Assembly: GCA_944391215.1 (NCBI GenBank)
Contig: CALXSR010000033.1
Location: forward strand, 1-33,866
Length of the DNA: 33,866 bases
Origin: an uncultured Clostridia bacterium
GTDB lineage: Bacteria; Bacillota; Dehalobacteriia; UBA4068; CALXSR01
Direction of reading: 5' to 3'
In this document: piece after piece, positions 31,226-33,866 of the stretch
How positions within the stretch are numbered: position 1 is the stretch's first letter
How the letters are laid out: each line of letters begins with the position of its first letter
Position numbers and translations under genes: made by a program
The notes under the pieces: generated by a model
Databases searched by the model: none
The model's input: only the letters and a program-made list of their open reading frames with translations
Told to the model about the DNA's origin: nothing

Positions 31226-33061
31226 ATGCTGAATGATTTTTATAAAATAGGTCAAGTAATTGAAGTAAAAGGACAAAAATTAAGAATTAGAGTCTTCGAA
31301 AATAAGAATAGTAATGTGCTTATTTATCAAGGGCAAGTAATTAAAAATGTATCGGTTGGTAGCTTTGTTAAAATTCCTAAAGGCTACTCTAATATTATAG
31401 GTAAAATAGAAGGAGAATACATCCAAGAGGTCGCAAACAGCCAAAATACAAAGGATAGATTTACCAAAGAAAGTGAAACTATTGACAGAATTATAGAAGT
31501 TAGTATTTTAGGCGTTTTAAGTAATAATAGATTCAAGCGTGGTCTTATAGATATTCCGTTAGTTTTCTCAGATGTATATATTCTTTTAAATGATGAAGTA
31601 CAGAAAATTTTTGAATTTAGTAAGAATAAACAAGATGCTATATGTATTGGAGCTATTAACGATTATAAAGAAGAGAAACTGTATGTAGATACCAAGTCTT
31701 TGTTTGCGAGCCACATTGGTATTTTTGGCAATACGGGTAGTGGAAAATCAAACACTTTAGCAAAAATTTATACTGAGTGCATTGACAAATACAAGGGAAC
31801 TAAAGGCTTTTCTAAAAGTAGATTTATATTTATTGATTTTAATGGAGAATATGGGAATGCTTTTACTATAAACAAGAGTGTATATAACATTTCTACAAGA
31901 GATGATAGTGGCGATAAAATTCCAATAGAGAGCACATTTCTTGAAGATGTGGAAATGTGGTCAATCATTTGTGAAGCTACTGAAAAAACACAGAAGCCTT
32001 TCTTGGATAAGGTAATTGGGATTTATAAGAATATTAGTAAAGCGGGCAGTAAACACCAATACATTAAGTCGATGTTGGAAGGACTGTTTTCTTGTTATTT
32101 TACAGAACCTACTTTGTTTATTAAACAAATAAATTATATTAGGGAAATTTTTGAATTGTTGTTTGTTAATGCCGACAATGCTGTAAAACTATTAGAGTCT
32201 ATTACCGTTCGTAATAACGGGCAGACCTTTTATAGAACGGAAAATGGGGCAGAGTATTGGGGTAATAATGAGCAGGATTTTAAAAGAAATTTTATCGATG
32301 CAGTATTAACGTTATTATATTTTGATGGTAATTATAAAGATATAAAAGGATATGAATTATTTGAATTTTCATTAAAGTATAAATATTTATTTGATTTGTG
32401 TCTGAAAAGAATAAACGAAGAACATATTTCTCCATTGCTTTCAAGATTTAAAAGGCGTTCAAAGAACATCAAACGAATTTTCAAAATTAGAAACGAGGAG
32501 AACGATAATAATATATCAGTATATTCATTGGTTGATGTAAATGTAGAATTTAAAAAGATAATCCCCTTAATCCTTTGTAAATATTTTTATGAAAGACATA
32601 AACAAAATGAGAAAAATAAAAGTTTGCATATTATAATTGATGAGGCACATAATATACTTTCTTCTACTTCTGAAAGAGAGAGTCAAGTATGGAAAGATTA
32701 CAGATTGGAAACTTTCGAAGAGATTATTAAAGAAGGTCGTAAATTTGGGGTGTTTTTGACAATATCTAGTCAACGCCCATCGGATATATCTGAAACTATA
32801 ATTTCGCAATTACATAATTACTTTATACATAGATTGGTAAACAATGAAGATATAAGAGCGATAGGTAGGGCTGTAGCATTTATAGATAATAACTCATATG
32901 AAATGATTTCTGTTTTGCCACAAGGTGCATGTATTTTTACGGGTGTTGCTTCAAACTTTCCAGTATTAGTGCAGGTGGATTTACTTGATAAAGACAAACA
33001 ACCTATAAGTAGCACTATCGATTTAGTAAAATTATGGAATGAAACTCAAGACAACCTATGA
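31226..33061 (+). CDS. HerA-family hexameric ATPase/translocase
   Basis: 611 aa, starting 9 nt after the SIR2 gene with an AGGAGA site. The N-terminal ~65 residues are the HAS beta-barrel (IGQVIEVKGQKLRIRVF; GSFVKIPKG). Next come a RecA-like core with Walker A GNTGSGKS (168-175), IFIDFNGEYG, and Walker B LHIIIDEAHN (467-476), then ISSQRPSDI and a conserved arginine-containing C-terminal segment (HRLVNNEDIRAIGRA). HerA partners of SIR2 form hexamers that pair with the effector in defence. The stop codon lies inside the right arm-type site of the element, so this gene ends right at the element border. Confidence 0.9.
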   Translation: MLNDFYKIGQVIEVKGQKLRIRVFENKNSNVLIYQGQVIKNVSVGSFVKIPKGYSNIIGKIEGEYIQEVANSQNTKDRFTKESETIDRIIEVSILGVLSNNRFKRGLIDIPLVFSDVYILLNDEVQKIFEFSKNKQDAICIGAINDYKEEKLYVDTKSLFASHIGIFGNTGSGKSNTLAKIYTECIDKYKGTKGFSKSRFIFIDFNGEYGNAFTINKSVYNISTRDDSGDKIPIESTFLEDVEMWSIICEATEKTQKPFLDKVIGIYKNISKAGSKHQYIKSMLEGLFSCYFTEPTLFIKQINYIREIFELLFVNADNAVKLLESITVRNNGQTFYRTENGAEYWGNNEQDFKRNFIDAVLTLLYFDGNYKDIKGYELFEFSLKYKYLFDLCLKRINEEHISPLLSRFKRRSKNIKRIFKIRNEENDNNISVYSLVDVNVEFKKIIPLILCKYFYERHKQNEKNKSLHIIIDEAHNILSSTSERESQVWKDYRLETFEEIIKEGRKFGVFLTISSQRPSDISETIISQLHNYFIHRLVNNEDIRAIGRAVAFIDNNSYEMISVLPQGACIFTGVASNFPVLVQVDLLDKDKQPISSTIDLVKLWNETQDNL

Positions 33062-33079
33062 GTACACTTTGAGTACAAA
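33060..33079 (+). repeat. Right arm-type site, overlapping the HerA stop
   Basis: GAGTACACTTTGAGTACAAA, 18/20 identical to 21586-21605. The HerA TGA stop (33059-33061) reaches into it. Further direct repeats of CACGTAAAA (33103-33111, 33136-33144) follow towards the core. Confidence 0.7.
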
Positions 33080-33180
33080 AATTTTTGCAAAACAAATCAC
33101 GGCACGTAAAACCGTGAAAATTCAAGAAATATAATCACGTAAAATCAAGAAAAAACACAATGATTAACTTCCCATAAGTC

Positions 33181-33192
33181 GAGTGGGAATAA
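33181..33192 (+). repeat. attR core
   Basis: GAGTGGGAATAA, identical to the end of guaA. TTCCCA (33170-33175) and TGGGAA (33184-33189) form an imperfect inverted repeat around it, as expected of integrase core sites. Confidence 0.85.
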
Positions 33193-33484
33193 GCAAAAAG
33201 TGGATATGAGGGCCCGCAAAGGCGCATAAACACTGGGTTTTTGATTTTCAAATTCCCCATTTGATAGCAGATTGATAGCACTCGTTAAATCCCGATTTAT
33301 TGCGTTTGAAAAGAAAAATCGGGTGGCTTGCGAGTAGCCTGAAAATCCTCATCTTTTTATTCATAAGTAAAAGGTCTAACTGATTTTTGCTGATCAGTTA
33401 GACCTTTTTTATTTGCTCTCATTTATCTGAAGTTTCTCATTTTGCGCAACAAACGACCTCTCCCGTGGCCTACAAATGAGAGGT
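33193..33484. other. Non-coding flank resembling the left end of a second element
   Basis: No gene. The motif at 33223-33241 (CGCATAAACA, then TGG and TTTT) matches 21546-21564, inside the first element's left end, at 17 of 19 positions. TTGATAGCA occurs twice in tandem at about 33260-33280, like a pair of arm sites. A terminator follows at 33369-33408, then a minus-strand XRE gene. Confidence 0.6.
33369..33410. terminator. Intrinsic terminator, 16-bp stem
   Basis: AAAAGGTCTAACTGAT (33369-33384) and its exact complement (33393-33408) with an 8-nt loop, followed by further T residues. A-run and T-run on either side allow use in both directions. Confidence 0.85.
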
Positions 33485-33866
33485 TCAGCTCAGACCCTCC
33501 GGCGGCACCTTGGCGCGGATCTGGCTGCTGTCGTACTCCGGGTAGTGGTAACGCCAGCGGTCGTAGTCCTCCTGGGAGATCTCTCCGGCCTCCAGCTTGG
33601 CAGCCTGCTCCCGCCAGGCCCAGAGCATCTCGTGCAGTCTGGCAGCATCTTTGTTCTTGCGGAAATCTACCCGCAGGGAGAGTACACCATCCTGTTCTGT
33701 GACTTTCAGCCCGTAGTTGTCCTCCAGGGCAAACAGGGTATGCATGAGGCCAACGTAGGAGTCTATATCCGGGACAGAGAGTGCGTGGGGGGATACATCT
33801 AGCACCTGTGCCAGGGCAGCAGTCAGGTCTGCCTTAGGGGTTCTTGATCCTGTCTCATACTGAGCC
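33485..33866 (-). CDS. XRE-family regulator, C-terminal part (N-terminus beyond window)
   Basis: The minus-strand frame is open to the right edge of the window. Its first visible residues, AQYETGSRTPKADLTAALAQ then VLDVSPHALSVPDID, are the second half of an XRE HTH domain. The remainder (about 100 aa, ending AKVPPEGLS) is typical of uncharacterised HTH proteins of Bacillota mobile elements. A GTG at 33805 is an internal codon and not the start. The gene is visibly GC-richer than its surroundings, pointing to a different source. Its place and strand mirror the repressor of the first element. Confidence 0.8.
   Translation of the reverse strand, partial: AQYETGSRTPKADLTAALAQVLDVSPHALSVPDIDSYVGLMHTLFALEDNYGLKVTEQDGVLSLRVDFRKNKDAARLHEMLWAWREQAAKLEAGEISQEDYDRWRYHYPEYDSSQIRAKVPPEGLS

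Larger units (their letters stand above)
21514..33192 (+). mobile_element. Integrative and mobilizable element inserted in the 3' end of guaA
   Basis: About 11.7 kb bounded by a 12-bp direct repeat GAGTGGGAATAA (21514-21525 and 33181-33192), the left copy being the end of guaA. Near each end lies a related 20-nt arm-type repeat (21586-21605; 33060-33079). In between are repressor, HTH/Xis-like protein, tyrosine integrase, MobC-like protein, RepA-type ATPase, MOBV relaxase and a defence operon. No type IV secretion genes are present, so it must borrow a transfer machine, hence mobilizable rather than conjugative. All parts appear intact, so it may still excise. Confidence 0.88.

Noticed and set aside
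21626..33061. Avoidance of GATC in the element
   Set aside because: GATC sites are plainly present, for example at 23537, 29440 and 29452, so no avoidance is evident by eye; a count against expectation was not made.
33442..33802. Plus-strand frames of 86 and 108 residues at the right edge
   Set aside because: They are antisense to the XRE gene, whose HTH continues to the window edge on the minus strand.
1..33866. CRISPR array or insertion-sequence transposase
   Set aside because: No regularly spaced repeat-spacer units and no transposase motifs were found on either strand.

Overview
The window reads as the chromosome of a low- to mid-GC anaerobic Bacillota species (Clostridia or Negativicutes; the genus cannot be fixed from sequence alone). 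The signs are Shine-Dalgarno sites of the AGGAGG type, a split glycine decarboxylase (GcvPA/GcvPB), a two-subunit iron-sulfur serine dehydratase (SdaAA/SdaAB), a gatCAB operon and a glycine riboswitch. No rRNA, tRNA or CRISPR array was recognised.

Layout. (1) 1-5904, minus strand: one operon gcvT-gcvH-gcvPA-gcvPB-sdaAB-sdaAA, with a consensus promoter (5877-5904), a glycine riboswitch and an intrinsic terminator ahead of gcvT; sdaAA runs off the left edge. (2) 6014-9264: a phenylacetate-CoA ligase, a perfect 20-bp terminator, and an iron-containing alcohol dehydrogenase divergent from a MerR-family regulator. The dehydrogenase promoter has the stretched 19-bp spacer typical of MerR targets. 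(3) 9265-10700: a decaying stretch with a broken pyridoxamine-phosphate-oxidase-like gene and membrane-protein debris. (4) 10701-11848: trxA and a Crp/Fnr regulator, divergent around a palindrome. (5) 11849-15034: a gene-poor accessory strip with a lipoprotein gene between paired GGGCACCA repeats (probable remnant of an integrative element), a 53-residue ORF, a broken XRE regulator and a membrane-anchored unknown. (6) 15137-21525: gatC-gatA-gatB-pyrG-guaA, all glutamine-dependent amidotransferases, tightly packed.

(7) 21514-33192: an integrative and mobilizable element of about 11.7 kb inserted exactly in the last codons and stop of guaA; the 12-bp core GAGTGGGAATAA is repeated at both ends. 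It carries a repressor with three matching 18-bp operators, a small HTH/excisionase-like protein, a tyrosine integrase, a MobC-like protein, a RepA-type ATPase, an inverted-repeat-rich oriT candidate and a MOBV relaxase. Its cargo is one compact defence operon: an HTH-fused Dam methyltransferase, a DpnII-family endonuclease, a second, permuted DNA methyltransferase, a SIR2-domain protein and a HerA-type ATPase. (8) Beyond 33192 the sequence again looks like the left end of an element (core, shared motif, paired repeats, then a minus-strand XRE gene cut by the window edge), suggesting tandem integration at guaA.

The most interesting part is the five-gene GATC restriction-modification plus SIR2-HerA cassette. 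Both halves belong to known families. Their fusion into one operon, the HTH-methyltransferase fusion and the unusual second methyltransferase are the points worth following.
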